Assembly (NCBI GenBank): GCA_018398765.1
Contig: JAHBMJ010001082.1
Span: forward strand, 1 to 37,013
Source: Chromera velia
Taxonomy: Eukaryota > Sar > Chromeraceae
Direction of reading: 5' to 3'
Length of the DNA stretch: 37,013 bases
The notes beneath the pieces were generated by a model. That model worked only from the letters and a program-made list of their open reading frames with translations. It was not told the DNA's origin and did not search any database. The translations under genes were made by a program, and so were the position numbers. Each line of letters begins with the position of its first letter. Position 1 is the first letter of the stretch. Shown one piece after another: positions 1 to 10,039 of this stretch.

Positions 1-24
1 GGGGGGGGGGGGGGGGGGGGGGGG
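1..24. other. Poly-G contig edge
   Basis: The window opens with an uninterrupted run of 24 G. A similar G run follows the N gap at 11520. Such runs at sequence ends or gap edges are usually sequencing or assembly artefacts, and no function is assigned. Confidence 0.7.
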
Positions 25-89
25 TTGATTCGTCCGTTGTTGCCTGTCTGCCTGCCTGCCAGCAATCAATCTGACTATCCGTCCATGCG

Positions 90-3000
90 ATGCTGCAGTG
101 GGGCCTGACGCTGAGTGAGAAGACTCTCCTCCGTCTCGCTTTAATGGAGATCTTCGTCTACAAAGGTCAGTCAGTGGGCGGGTGGGGCGGGGGGGGCAGA
201 GAGAGAGAGAGAGAGATGGGGCGGGGGTTCCTTCTCCTCATTTCTTTCTTTCTTCTTTGTTTTCCTTCCGTGAGCTCTTTCCGTCTGGGCAGTGTTATCG
301 CCCTTGGAAGGCATTCTCCTCCCGTTTCTTTGGGAGGGAAAGTGCCAGAGAGACTTTCTCCGCATCGTGTTGAGTGTGTCTGCAGGTGCATTCATTTGAC
401 CATTGTCTCTACTTTCTCTCTGAACATGAGGTGCATAGGAACCCTTTTTTTCAGTTCCCCTAGCCAAGGGGCATTTGTCTGTACTTCGTTTTTTGTTGAA
501 GCGCGCGCTTGCTTCTCTGACCTCTTGAGTGTTCGTCTCCACGCAAGTGCATCGATTTAATACAAAACGAGACGGACAGATGCACGCTCGCTTCGTCTCT
601 CTGTTTGTTTTTGCCCTTTTTCATTTCAACTCTGTGTCTGTCTCTTCGTCTGTTCATTTGTACTGCAGAGGAAGGGTGCAGACCTCTGCTCCTTCAGTCG
701 GCCGCGAACGGGCGGATCATCGCGAAGGTAAGTCTGCGGTCAGGCTCTTCTCTGACAGGCAAGGAGACAAGAAGGAGGACTTGCAAGGCGTTTGAAGTTG
801 ACGCGATCGATTGATTCAAAAAGAAAAAAACAACGAAAAATCCTCTCTCACGTTCCACCCCCACATTCATCCATCCATCTCCAGGAAGACCATAAAGATC
901 AACCGTACATAAAGACTTGCTCTGAGATTTTGATGGACACGGTGGACGGTATGTCATTGCAGGAGTCGTGAACCCACTCTTCCTTTTTCTCTGTGCTTTC
1001 CTTCTCAACCCCCCCTCCTTTCTGAGTGTATGAGCTGTGCGTATTTTGTAGATGGACAAAAAACATATCCTGCATTTACTCTTTTCCTTCTTTTCCGCCC
1101 CCCCCCCCCGTCACTCACAAAACAAACAGGTCCCGTGGGCCGGGGCGACGGTCCATTCAGGCAAGCCCCCGGTCCCCTCTCCAGAGACGGCCACCCAGCA
1201 GCTTGTTGCCGAGGAGACGGAGGAGGAGAGGACGTGGAACTTTCGTATCGAGAGGGCGTTGGCGCTCTCTCACGGCACCCTCACAAAGGAGGGACACCTG
1301 CTTCCCCCCAAATCCTCTGCGGCAAACGCGCAAGAGGCAGCGGAGGCAGAAGAGAGGGCAGGGCCGGACGAGGCGACGGCAATGGATGTTTTGGATTCTG
1401 CCATGGAGACGGCAGCAACGGGGGGGGAGGGTGGAGGAGAGGGAGATGCTACTACAGTAGGCAGCGGCAGTGCTCCGGCTGGTGCCGACACCGAGATGGG
1501 CACCAACAGCCCCGTCCATCCCTCAGTAGAGCCCTCAAATGGTACGGCAGATGGGGCCCCCGACGGCAGTAGCGTTGTGGCGTCTCCGACCTCTGCCAAT
1601 ACAGAAGACACCCCGATGCAGGACGCACAGACCCCGGGGGGGGCGTCGAAGAGTGAAGATGTGGGGGACAGTCTGGCAAGCAACTTATCGGGGGAGGGTG
1701 GAAACAACGGGGCGGGACTTGACTTGAGTGACTCAGACCGTCCCGAGAGTGCGGGGGGGGATACGTTAGTTGACGTGATCATGGAGACGGCAGAGAGACG
1801 AGACGGTGGGGGTCTGCCTGCCTCGGGTTCTCCCATCTCTCCGAGTTCGGGGGTTGAGGGGGGTGTGGACGACGGGGACGGTGTGGGGGGTAGGGCAGTG
1901 GAAGGTCTCCTTGAGGAATCCCCTGTGCAGGCAGACCCCCCCGACCTGCCTGCGTCCTCTGACCCCCCGCCTGTCAAGGCAGCAGCAGCACCGGCACTGT
2001 CGGAGGAGAGCGCCGCTGCAGGGCCCCCTGCAGGCGCACCCTCTGTCTCTGTCTCTGCCACCACGGCTGCTGGTGTGAAGGAGGATGCGGAGGGCATTGA
2101 CGAGATCATGGAGGATGCGGAGAGTTTGAAGGACTCCTCGGGGGGTGCAACGGTGGACAGCGCGTCTCTTCAGGGCTACACAGCGAGTGCGGCAGGGGAG
2201 TCCTCAGATGATCATACGATCATAGTGGAAAAGGGGGGAGAGGAAGCGGAGGCATGGGAGGCCGGCCTGTGTGGTCCTTTTTTTGTCCGTCGTACTCCCG
2301 AGCCTGTGGGCTGGGGGTGGTGGGACTTGGTGGATTTGGGAGATCCCCAGGGGCAGAATGGGGACCCTACTGCTTCGTCTGGTGTAGTGAGGGGCACGTG
2401 TAGGTGGAGGAGGAAGGGTGGGGGGCTAGATATGTGTCTGGCCCTTTCGCCTCACACCCTGTGCTGCATGGGCAAAACCTGGTTGGAATCTCAACCGAAG
2501 GTCTGTCTGTCTGTCTGTCTGTGCACAGGGAGAACAGAATCGTTGTGGGAATGTTCTGAATGGATTTGAGGATTGAACGCCGTCCTTTCTGTTCATGGTA
2601 GAAGGTATGCATGTGTATATGGGAGAGAAAGAGAAAGAACATCCGTCCCGTCTCTTCACATGCAACCCTGGATGGAAGATTCATGTTCATCGGAAAGAAA
2701 GTGGTCACTTTCTCTTATTGTGGCACACATTTACATCACACGTCTATTTACGTATGTCTGTCCTGCAGCACTGGGAGATTTATTTTGACCCCATTCACAT
2801 GGAAGAGTCCGGCTCGTCTTCCACGGCTGCGGCCTCTTCCTCTTGCTCCTCCTCTCAACCTCCTTCCCCAAGCTCAAAGGCAGCAGCAGAGCCTGGGAAG
2901 AAGGCAGGGGGGGGCAAGGACAAGGGGGGAAAGGGAGGTAAGGGCGGGAAGGAAAAAGACGAAGACAAAGGATTTTCGATGAAATCCTCTTTGCGTTTCT

Positions 3001-4776
3001 CCTTCGGACCCCCTTCAGAGTCTCTGTGGACTGACCCTGAGGACCTTTCCCGCCGTCTCGAATTTCTCCTCGGAGGTCCAGATTGGAAACACCAATTCCC
3101 TCTGGACAGCCTCCAGAGAGTCCCCACTCCTCCTGAACTCAATCTGCCTTCCTTGCCTCCCTCCAAGGAGAAAGAGAAAGAAAACGAGGGAACTCCCGCC
3201 AGACCTCCACACGTTCCTGCTGTTCCCATCGGCCTGTTCGCTGTGCGCCTGGCCAACCAGACGATCATTCCGCCTTCAGAGTGCTGGCTGGCACTTCAGA
3301 AGGGTCAGTGGAAGCAGCATTTGAAGAAACAAGAAAAGAAGGGGGGGGCGTGTTTTCCTTATTTGGTGGTCTGCGTACACAGAAATGAAACACTTGCACG
3401 GGCATTAGTAGCCTACTCTCCCTTTCACGTCTCTCCCGCCGCGTCGCTTCCTTCCTTCCGGAACGAAAAGGAGGCAGTCCATGCAGTCAAACCTTCTTCT
3501 TTGCAAGGAATGGCGTCGCTTTGTCTGTACACCTTTCTTGGTTTTTCTCCTTTTTCAATCTCTTTCCCTGCTCGTGTATGCAGATCAAGACACGTGCTTG
3601 AGGCCTGGAGACGTTTTTCGAATTGGCAAACTTGAATTCTCCGTCCTCAGGTGGGTGCATTCATTTTCATACAGAATTCTTTTTCATCATGCACGCAACG
3701 AATTGGCAAACTTGAATTCTCCGTCCTCAGGTGGGCTGGCGGGAAGGCGCATGCAGTATTTGGGTGCGGTTTGTCTTTCTTTGGCGGGCATAAACTCTTT
3801 GTCTTCTTATTGCTTTGCTTGCCTTTAACGGCTTCTTTTGGTTCTTTGGTTCTGTCTCTTTGTTCGGAATGCAAAGGGGGGCGAGTGGAGCTTTGCATAA
3901 GGAGGAGAGACTGTCTGTTGTTGTGGGCGTTCGCTCTCGTTCGTGAAAGAAAGAGAAGATTGTGGACCACTTTCGATTTGAGTCTGCGCCTGGGAAGCGT
4001 CCTTGTTACTTGCTGTCGGGTGGGTAGCATCTTTCTAGATGTCACTTTTGGTTGTCTGACGTGAAGGAGAAAGGAAGGTGAAGGCGACAAGAACTTTCAT
4101 ACCGCATCAAACATCGGTGTGTCCTTTTGAACATGAACGAAGTGTGACGGTCTGTCTGACCAACTGCTTTCTCTCCCTCTCTCTCCTTAATTCTCTCTGC
4201 TCACATGCAGATTCAACGTCGGTTGCGCGGGGGAGCAGGGGTTCAGGCAGCAGATGGAGGACGAAGACGTGTCTCTTCAGGTACGTCGGTCCAGGGATCC
4301 GTCTGTCTGCTTTGTTGACGTCTTGAAGGAAGATGTGTCTGTCTGTCTGTCTGTCTGTGTCGAATCAACTGACATCCTTTCCTCTGTCTGACAACGTGTG
4401 CAACCACTTTCGCATTGACCGCTCCTCGTCGGATTTGTTTTCCTGCTCCGTTTCGAGTCGTTTCCTTCCCCTCTGCCTTGCACCTGCATGCATGCCTCCT
4501 GATGTTCTCTGCATGAGTCTGTATGTACGGATGCATGCATGCATGCTAGAGAGAGCTCTTCCTTCGGTATTCATTCGTCTGCTGCGTGCCTTTTGACTGC
4601 CTGCAGGACATGGGGGTTGCCGAGAAACGTCTCTGCAGTTTTTTCGCAGTTTATGATGGGTGAGTGCCTCAGTCTTTTAGACGAGGGGTGCAGACTGTGA
4701 ATGAAAAAAGACATTCTAGAGACAAAGAAAGACGATGTCTGATGGGGCTTCGCTCCTTTCTGTAGCCAGCAGATGG

Positions 4777-4810
<34 letters not shown>

Positions 4811-6416
4811 TTGTGAAAGAGATTTGTCCATGCATGTCTGTCTCGAGAACAGTCACTCTGGCTGGCTGAGAGAAATATGCACTCACTCACTGTCAAAGAG
4901 CATATCATGCGTACTTGCTCGGACTTGTCTTGTCCTTGCGTGAGAAAGGAGGGTCCTTTTCTTTTTGCATGCTTTGTTGAGTGAAGGAAGCTCTTGAGTC
5001 TGAATTTTCTTTTTGGGGGGTCTGCCTAGACAGGCACCGAGTTCACACTGTGGTGCGTATCGGTGCGCATGTGTGTGAGAAAATTCCTTGGAGGGGTGTT
5101 TCGCTGCCTACTTCTTTGCCCTCCTCTCCTCCCTCCTTCATCTCCTCCTCCTCTCTCCGAATGCGAATGCAGTCACGGGGGGCGGACGTGTGCGGAGTTT
5201 GTGAGGGACAACCTGCATATGAAAATTCTGAAACGATTGAGGGGCAAAGGAGGAATCGATTCGGCCAGGAGGGCTTTCCGATTTCTCCATGGGAGTCTCC
5301 TTGAGGTCGGTAGGCAAGCGTTTCTGTCGATCTCCTGGTCGGTCTATTTTTTGGTTTTCCTCTCTCTGCCTGTCGGTGTTTGTGTTCTATAGAGGGACCG
5401 CAATGTTGTTGCCGTCTGAGCAATTGGGGTGACACGCTTTGTCCCTTTTTCTGTTTAGATTCTGTCGCTTTCCCTGCTGGCCCTCTTTCCTTTTTTTTTT
5501 TTCTTTTATTCATCGAATGCCTCCTTCCTTCACTGGACTTGCTTACATGCAGGCCTTTCGGGATACGGACGAAGCTTTCCTTCGTCATAAGGAGCTCTCA
5601 CGGCCAGGATCGGGTGAGTCGATTGGGCGGTGTCGTGGTGGTGGTTCTGCTGGGGGGCCGATTTGTCCTCTTTTTCCTTCCTTGTGGTTTTTTCTACTGC
5701 CTGAGGAGTCGTGCTGCCTTTTTTTCTTCTCTGCGGGAAGTTCGTTCTCCTGTTGATGCCCCGGAGGGAGCCTGTTGTTTTCTCTGTTTTTCGTTCCTAG
5801 CTCCTCGCCTTTGTCTTCTGGCTTGCTCACATTCCTTTGAATGAAGCCTCTCTGCAATTCTTCTTCAGAGTGTGTGACGGAGACATGCACTTGTGTGTTC
5901 TCTTCGTGGGTCCGCCCTTTTGTCCTGCTGCACATCTTTCTGTTCCCCCTTTCAAGTTTCCTTCATTCGTTCGTGCGTTGTTCGTTTTTTGTCTTTCTAC
6001 TTACGTGAGCGTGCCGCGCTTGACCGGACTCTTCCTGCATGCTCTCTCTCTCTCTTCTTTCAGGGTGCGCTGCTGTTGTGGTGATCCTCGTTGGGGGTTG
6101 GATCTGGTGCGCCAACTGTGGGGACTCCCGGGCTGTCCTCTGCAGAGGAGGCAAGGCGGTGCAGCTGTCCTCGGACCATAAACCTGTGAGTCAGTCAGTA
6201 AGTCGAAAGAAAGAAAGAAAGAAGGAAAGTTATGCGTGGGAACATTGGATGGATGAGAGTAAACACAAAAGGGTCGGCCAGGAGGTCGGTGAGGAAAGGG
6301 AAGGGAAAGAATGAAGCCACGGCGACAGAAAGGAAGGAAGGAAGCAGTAGAGAGGAAAGGATGAAAAAACCGACACTGCTGTCCACTACTCTCTGTAGCC
6401 AGATCCCTGTCTCGTC

Positions 6417-6475
<59 letters not shown>

Positions 6476-7446
6476 CCCGCACCCGCGCGCGCAGGACCGC
6501 GAGGATGAACTTCATCGCATATCGAAGGCGGGCGGGTTCGTATCCTTTCGGTCGGTCAATTCTTTCTTTCTCTTTCTTCATTCGCTTTCTTTCTCGTGTG
6601 TGGCCTTTTTTTTTTTTTGCTGCATGTCGCTGTCTTCGGTCTCTTCCTACCTGCCCGTATTGTCTTTTGCTTTCCTTCCCTTTTCAATCACATCTGCCCG
6701 TATTGTCTTTTGCTTTCCTTCCCTTTTCAATCATATCTGCCCGTATTGTCTTTTGCTTTCCTTCCCTTTTCAATCATTCATATCTGCCCCGTCCGTTCTC
6801 ACTTCCCAACCCGTTCTCTTTCTTTTCCCCTCCCTCCCTTCGCACTGTCTGTGTGTATGTGGGCGTGCGTGCGTGTGGGGTTGTGTAAGAGACGAGAGAG
6901 AGAATGAGAAAGAGAATGTATGCGTGCGTGAGTGAGTGAGGATGCAGCCGCGTGCTGGGACGTCTGGCGGTCTCCCGAGCCTTCGGGGACTTCGATTACA
7001 AAGTCCGGACAGACACGGTGAGTGCATGCATTTATTTTCATATGCATATGTATTCTTTTTCTGTATGAGCCTTCGGGGACTTCGATTACAAAGTCCGGAC
7101 AGACACGGTGGGTCAGAAGCAAGACCTTCCAATACAAAGACAGACCTTCAATGCGCAGCACAAAACTGATAGCATCAATCTTCAGAGAGCTGAGGAGGGC
7201 TGAGTGGTGCTATGAGACACTGCGGAAAACGAAAGTTCTATGGACCTCGTTCTTACACACGGCAACTTCATGTGCACTGCCGGCCAGAAGAAAGTGAGGG
7301 GCTGCGTCGATATACGTCATTTTCCCGTCCTGTTTTCTAAAAACGAATGTTCACATCTCCCCCTCAAGACCTTTTGGGTTAGAGTCTTTTCCAAAACTGC
7401 ATGTACCTGTTTGCTTAATTGTGTTTCTGCATGCCGCTATTCTTTT

Positions 7447-7485
<39 letters not shown>

Positions 7486-8751
7486 GCTCCCTTGTAACTG
7501 CATCGTTGTCAGTCTACCTGTATGTACGTGTATACGTGTATACATGTCTTAAGCACGCGTATTTTAAACCATCGGTTTGTCCGTTCCTGCCTCCCTCTGA
7601 CCTCATTTCTCCCTCTGGAGAGCAGCAGGAGTCGGGGCGGACCGACCAGGCACCCCTCGTGACGTCCGTCCCGGAGGTCCGGGTGGAGAGACTCCAGCAT
7701 AACGATGACTTTCTGCTGCTCGCGTGCGACGGCCTTTTTGATGTTTTTACATCTCAGGAGGCGGTGAGTGGTTTGGTGGGTGGTTCGGTCTTTAGCTTGT
7801 TTGCTTTTCTCTCTTACTTCCTTGCACTGTCTCCCTTTTGGTAGTTTCCTCTCTTTTCCCTTTTCTTGCTCTCTCCCTCCCTATATCTATCTATGTCTTC
7901 TGTGTGTCAGAATGAGGCCTTTGCTCGTTTCCTTGGATCTCCCTACACGTACCTGGATTTTGGTTTCTGTACTTTTGTTTTCACTGATGTGGCCGAAGTT
8001 TGTTCAGAACTCTTTTTCTTTTCTTGCTTTGCATCTTTCCCGCTTAATTGCGTACGCGTCCCTTTCTCTTGCCTCCTACCGAAGTCTCTTTCTTTCCGTC
8101 TTCCCTCCTGCTCGTGTGCGTGCGTCTTGTGTCACTGACTTGTTGTTCCTGGAGGACGTACATGCAGGTTGACTTCGTAAGGGAGGGTCTCTCGAAGATG
8201 CGAAAGAACGAGCAGGACCCCCAGAAGGTCGTGCAGGAATTGATCAGAGAGGCCATCAGAACGAGGAGAAGCAGGCAAGTCGAGCGAAGGGGGGGAAAAA
8301 TCAGTTCTGTTTGTTTGTGAAAAAAGGAGAAGCGTCGATCGGTCTGACTGCCGAAGGCATTAACAAGGAACTCCTTTAATATTATCGGCGGGGCGAGACG
8401 CTCCCAACGAAGGCATGAAAGATCCTCCGCTGGTTGCTCCCAACTTTTCCTTTTGATTTATTTAGCCGATCTCCCATCTGTTTGCACATTTTCACATAGA
8501 CATTTGTTTTTATGCCAACCTATGAAATCGCAACTGAACTCCCCCCTTTCCCAACCCCCTCTCCCATTCTGCTTGCGAATGCACTGCGTTCTTGCCCACC
8601 CATGGATGCACTGGTCTTCCTTCCCCGACTACTCTACTGCAGGGATAACGTGACCGCCATCCTGCTGACGTTCAAGAGAAGCGTGGAGCCCCCCCGGACG
8701 CACGCAGCCAGTGCGCAGCAGCAGGGCGGGCAGGGGCAGGTGAGGAAGTGA
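90..8751 (+). CDS. FHA-like/PP2C (PPM family) Ser/Thr protein phosphatase, 16 exons
   Basis: Exons by eye: 90-165, 669-727, 885-948, 1161-2500, 2769-3303, 3584-3650, 4211-4280, 4607-4659, 5173-5305, 5553-5613, 6064-6185, 6495-6550, 6948-7017, 7629-7763, 8168-8274, 8643-8751. All phases match and give about 1018 codons ending in TGA. The first ATG (90) follows an in-frame TGA at 72-74. PP2C motifs appear in order: GFRQQMED (about residue 727), FFAVYDGHGG (750), [12 protein letters not shown] (790), [15 protein letters not shown] (890), [11 protein letters not shown] (932) and [10 protein letters not shown] (984). The acidic residues that bind Mg/Mn are all present, so an active Ser/Thr phosphatase is expected. 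Residues 67-513 are acidic and low-complexity. An FHA-like segment ends at [22 protein letters not shown], split across exons 6 and 7. There is no signal peptide or membrane segment, so the protein is probably soluble. The exon 4/5 junction is the least certain. The protein could be longer if upstream exons lie outside the window. Confidence 0.85.
1161..2500 (+). CDS. Exon 4 of the phosphatase gene: long acidic disordered region
   Basis: This 1340-bp exon encodes about 446 residues rich in Asp, Glu, Gly, Ser, Pro and Ala, with repeated acidic patches such as [15 protein letters not shown], and no recognisable fold. The acceptor TTCAG at 1160 restores the phase left by exon 3. The nearer acceptor at 1129 would put it out of frame. 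The 3' end was placed at 2500 (AAG|GTCTGT) because it is in phase with exon 5, but the last 80 residues are less acidic and the donor could lie earlier. It is probably a linker or interaction surface. Confidence 0.6.
2769..3650 (+). CDS. Exons 5-6: divergent FHA-like domain with insertions
   Basis: Exon 5 (2769-3303) starts [10 protein letters not shown], followed by a Ser/Lys/Gly-rich insert, and ends [11 protein letters not shown]...CWLALQK. Exon 6 (3584-3650) adds a stretch ending [18 protein letters not shown]. The last part resembles the final strands of FHA domains (L-x-x-GD-x-x-x-IG-x-x-x-F). The N-terminal GR-S and S-x-x-H signatures are not visible, so phosphopeptide binding is unproven. 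FHA domains normally bind phosphothreonine and would recruit the adjacent phosphatase to phosphorylated partners. Confidence 0.5.
3619..3735 (+). repeat. Duplicated end of exon 6 with splice donor
   Basis: The last 32 bases of exon 6 plus GTGGG (3619-3655) recur exactly at 3699-3735, 80 bp downstream, separated by a 43-bp insert (3656-3698). The second copy is followed by unrelated intron sequence, so this is not a simple tandem duplication. The frame model uses the first donor. Confidence 0.9.
4779..4807. repeat. (GT)n microsatellite in intron 8
   Basis: An uninterrupted GT run of about 28 bases lies in the 4660-5172 intron of the phosphatase gene. It has no coding role. Confidence 0.9.
6421..6472. 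repeat. (CT)n-(GT)n microsatellite just before exon 12
   Basis: A CT run passes into about 38 bases of GT, then a CG-rich stretch and the GCAG acceptor at 6494. The compound microsatellite therefore takes the place of a normal polypyrimidine tract, and its length could affect splicing. Confidence 0.85.
6651..6776. repeat. 43-bp tandem repeat, about three copies, intron 12
   Basis: Units starting CTGCCCGTATTGTC begin at 6651, 6694 and 6737, and each is nearly identical. A fourth unit breaks down after 6776. The array is entirely inside the intron 6551-6947. Confidence 0.9.
6977..7110 (+). repeat. Duplicated end of exon 13 with splice donor
   Basis: The last 41 bases of exon 13 plus GTG (6977-7020) recur exactly at 7067-7110, 90 bp downstream, around a 46-bp insert (7021-7066). 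The insert shares blocks with the one after exon 6. The phase-consistent splice uses the first donor, at 7018. Confidence 0.9.
7447..7480. repeat. (CT)n microsatellite in intron 13
   Basis: A CT run of about 33 bases lies within the 7018-7628 intron. Nothing else is recognisable in that intron apart from the duplicated exon end at its start. Confidence 0.85.
8275..8642 (+). other. GC-AG intron between exons 15 and 16
   Basis: Exon 15 must end at 8274 in phase 2 so that AG joins GGATAACGTG to give the invariant PP2C Arg-Asp-Asn segment. The intron then starts GCAAGT rather than GT and ends CTGCAG. GC-AG introns are a known minor class with otherwise consensus donors, as here. Confidence 0.8.
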
Positions 8752-10039
8752 CAAGTCGAATCAAGTCTGGGTGGGCGTTCATAAACAAACACACACATGC
8801 AGAGCTAGCTATACGAGAGCCTCTGCATGAAACTGTAAGGCAAGCAAAAAAAGGGAACCATATGGTATGTGACAAATATTAGGACGAAATTCCGACTAAT
8901 GCTTTCAAATTGTGACTAATAAAATTCAATTCTGGGATTAATGAGTAAAGGGGTCTACAATTAATGACTCTACATAAATTCATATTACAGCTACATTTCA
9001 TATACATGTACTAGTATAGCAGGCAAGTATACTAGCAAGACTAAGCAAGTATATAAACGCAATGTTCCAGAGGCATGCTGCTTCTGTTCTTTGCTTGTCG
9101 ATGCGCACTTCTTTTATCTCTTTCCGTTTGGTAAGGGGCGCATGCCGAGCGAATTGATTTTTAAAGCGTGTAAGTCCCCATCCGGATCCTTAAATGCTGC
9201 GCGCACCACCAGTGGTCGGCTCGCCTCACATATAATATTCATCTTTCCATGCGCTTCTCTCTTTGACTGATCCCGGCTCGCCTCTCCTGTCAGTGATTGC
9301 ATGTTGAGTGACGCACGCTGAGTTCCGATTGTTTATGTAAGTGATTGCTATCTCTGGAACTCTTTCACTTCTCGTTTGGGGGTTTCCGGAGTTCCCGCAC
9401 GCAGGGACTCCGTCAGGCATCTCCTCTCACATATATTTTGACTCACAAAATTTCTCATTGTTTCATCTCGATCGATTACTAGAATTGAACTTTTTTCCTC
9501 TCGGAGTGGCTCTCTGCTTGCCATTCTGTAACGACTTTCTCTGGAATAAGGACCTACGGATCGATTTCTTTGTGAGTTTTTATTTCTATCTTCGTGTGTA
9601 GCTAGATATTTGTTCTTATAGTCTAGCACACATCTCGATAAAGATTACTGCTCATAAAATTTTTGTTTGAGATTTACAGGATTACAGGATTACATTGTGT
9701 TCGGGGCCAAAGCCCTAGACCTGCGTACCAGGTATCTGGCATCCGCTTTACACCATACATCGATGGGCATTACTTCACAGTGTCACCATGTATGCATATA
9801 TGCAACATCACATCACATCACAACACATGCACTCTTGCACCGAAACCGTCTAAAACTTGCTGCAAAGGAGTGTTTTTCAGTCTTTCCCATCAAGAGCTGA
9901 GATTAAAAGGTGCCGAAACAGCTGAGTTTGGTGTGAAACGCTTTTCCGTCTCCTTTGACCAAAAATGTTCCCTCTTAGTGATGCTCACGGAGGGAGAATC
10001 CCGCCTCTTAGCCAGATCCTACAGACCATATAGCAGAAC
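8752..10039. other. Intergenic stretch 3' of the phosphatase gene
   Basis: No convincing ORF on either strand. 8870-9060 is AT-rich and contains AATAAA at 8918-8923, which could serve as a poly(A) signal if this lineage uses one. Some short direct repeats occur (CAAGTAT near 9025-9055, CACATCACAT near 9810). The part from about 9660 may be the 5' untranslated part of the retroelement that follows, but no boundary is visible. Confidence 0.5.

Noticed and set aside
1157-2109. Minus-strand ORFs opposite phosphatase exon 4.
   Set aside because: They are shadows of GC-rich low-complexity coding DNA. The plus frame joins in phase with flanking exons.
6421-6472. GT/CT microsatellites considered as CRISPR-like or regulatory arrays.
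   Set aside because: These are simple dinucleotide runs with no spacers, and the genome is eukaryotic.
6545-6560. GTATCCTTT at the end of exon 12 looks like a U12-type (minor spliceosome) donor.
   Set aside because: Splicing there is phase 0 and cannot join exon 13 in frame. The donor GTCGGT at 6551 gives the right phase and a continuous PP2C motif, and no U12 branch point was seen near the acceptor.
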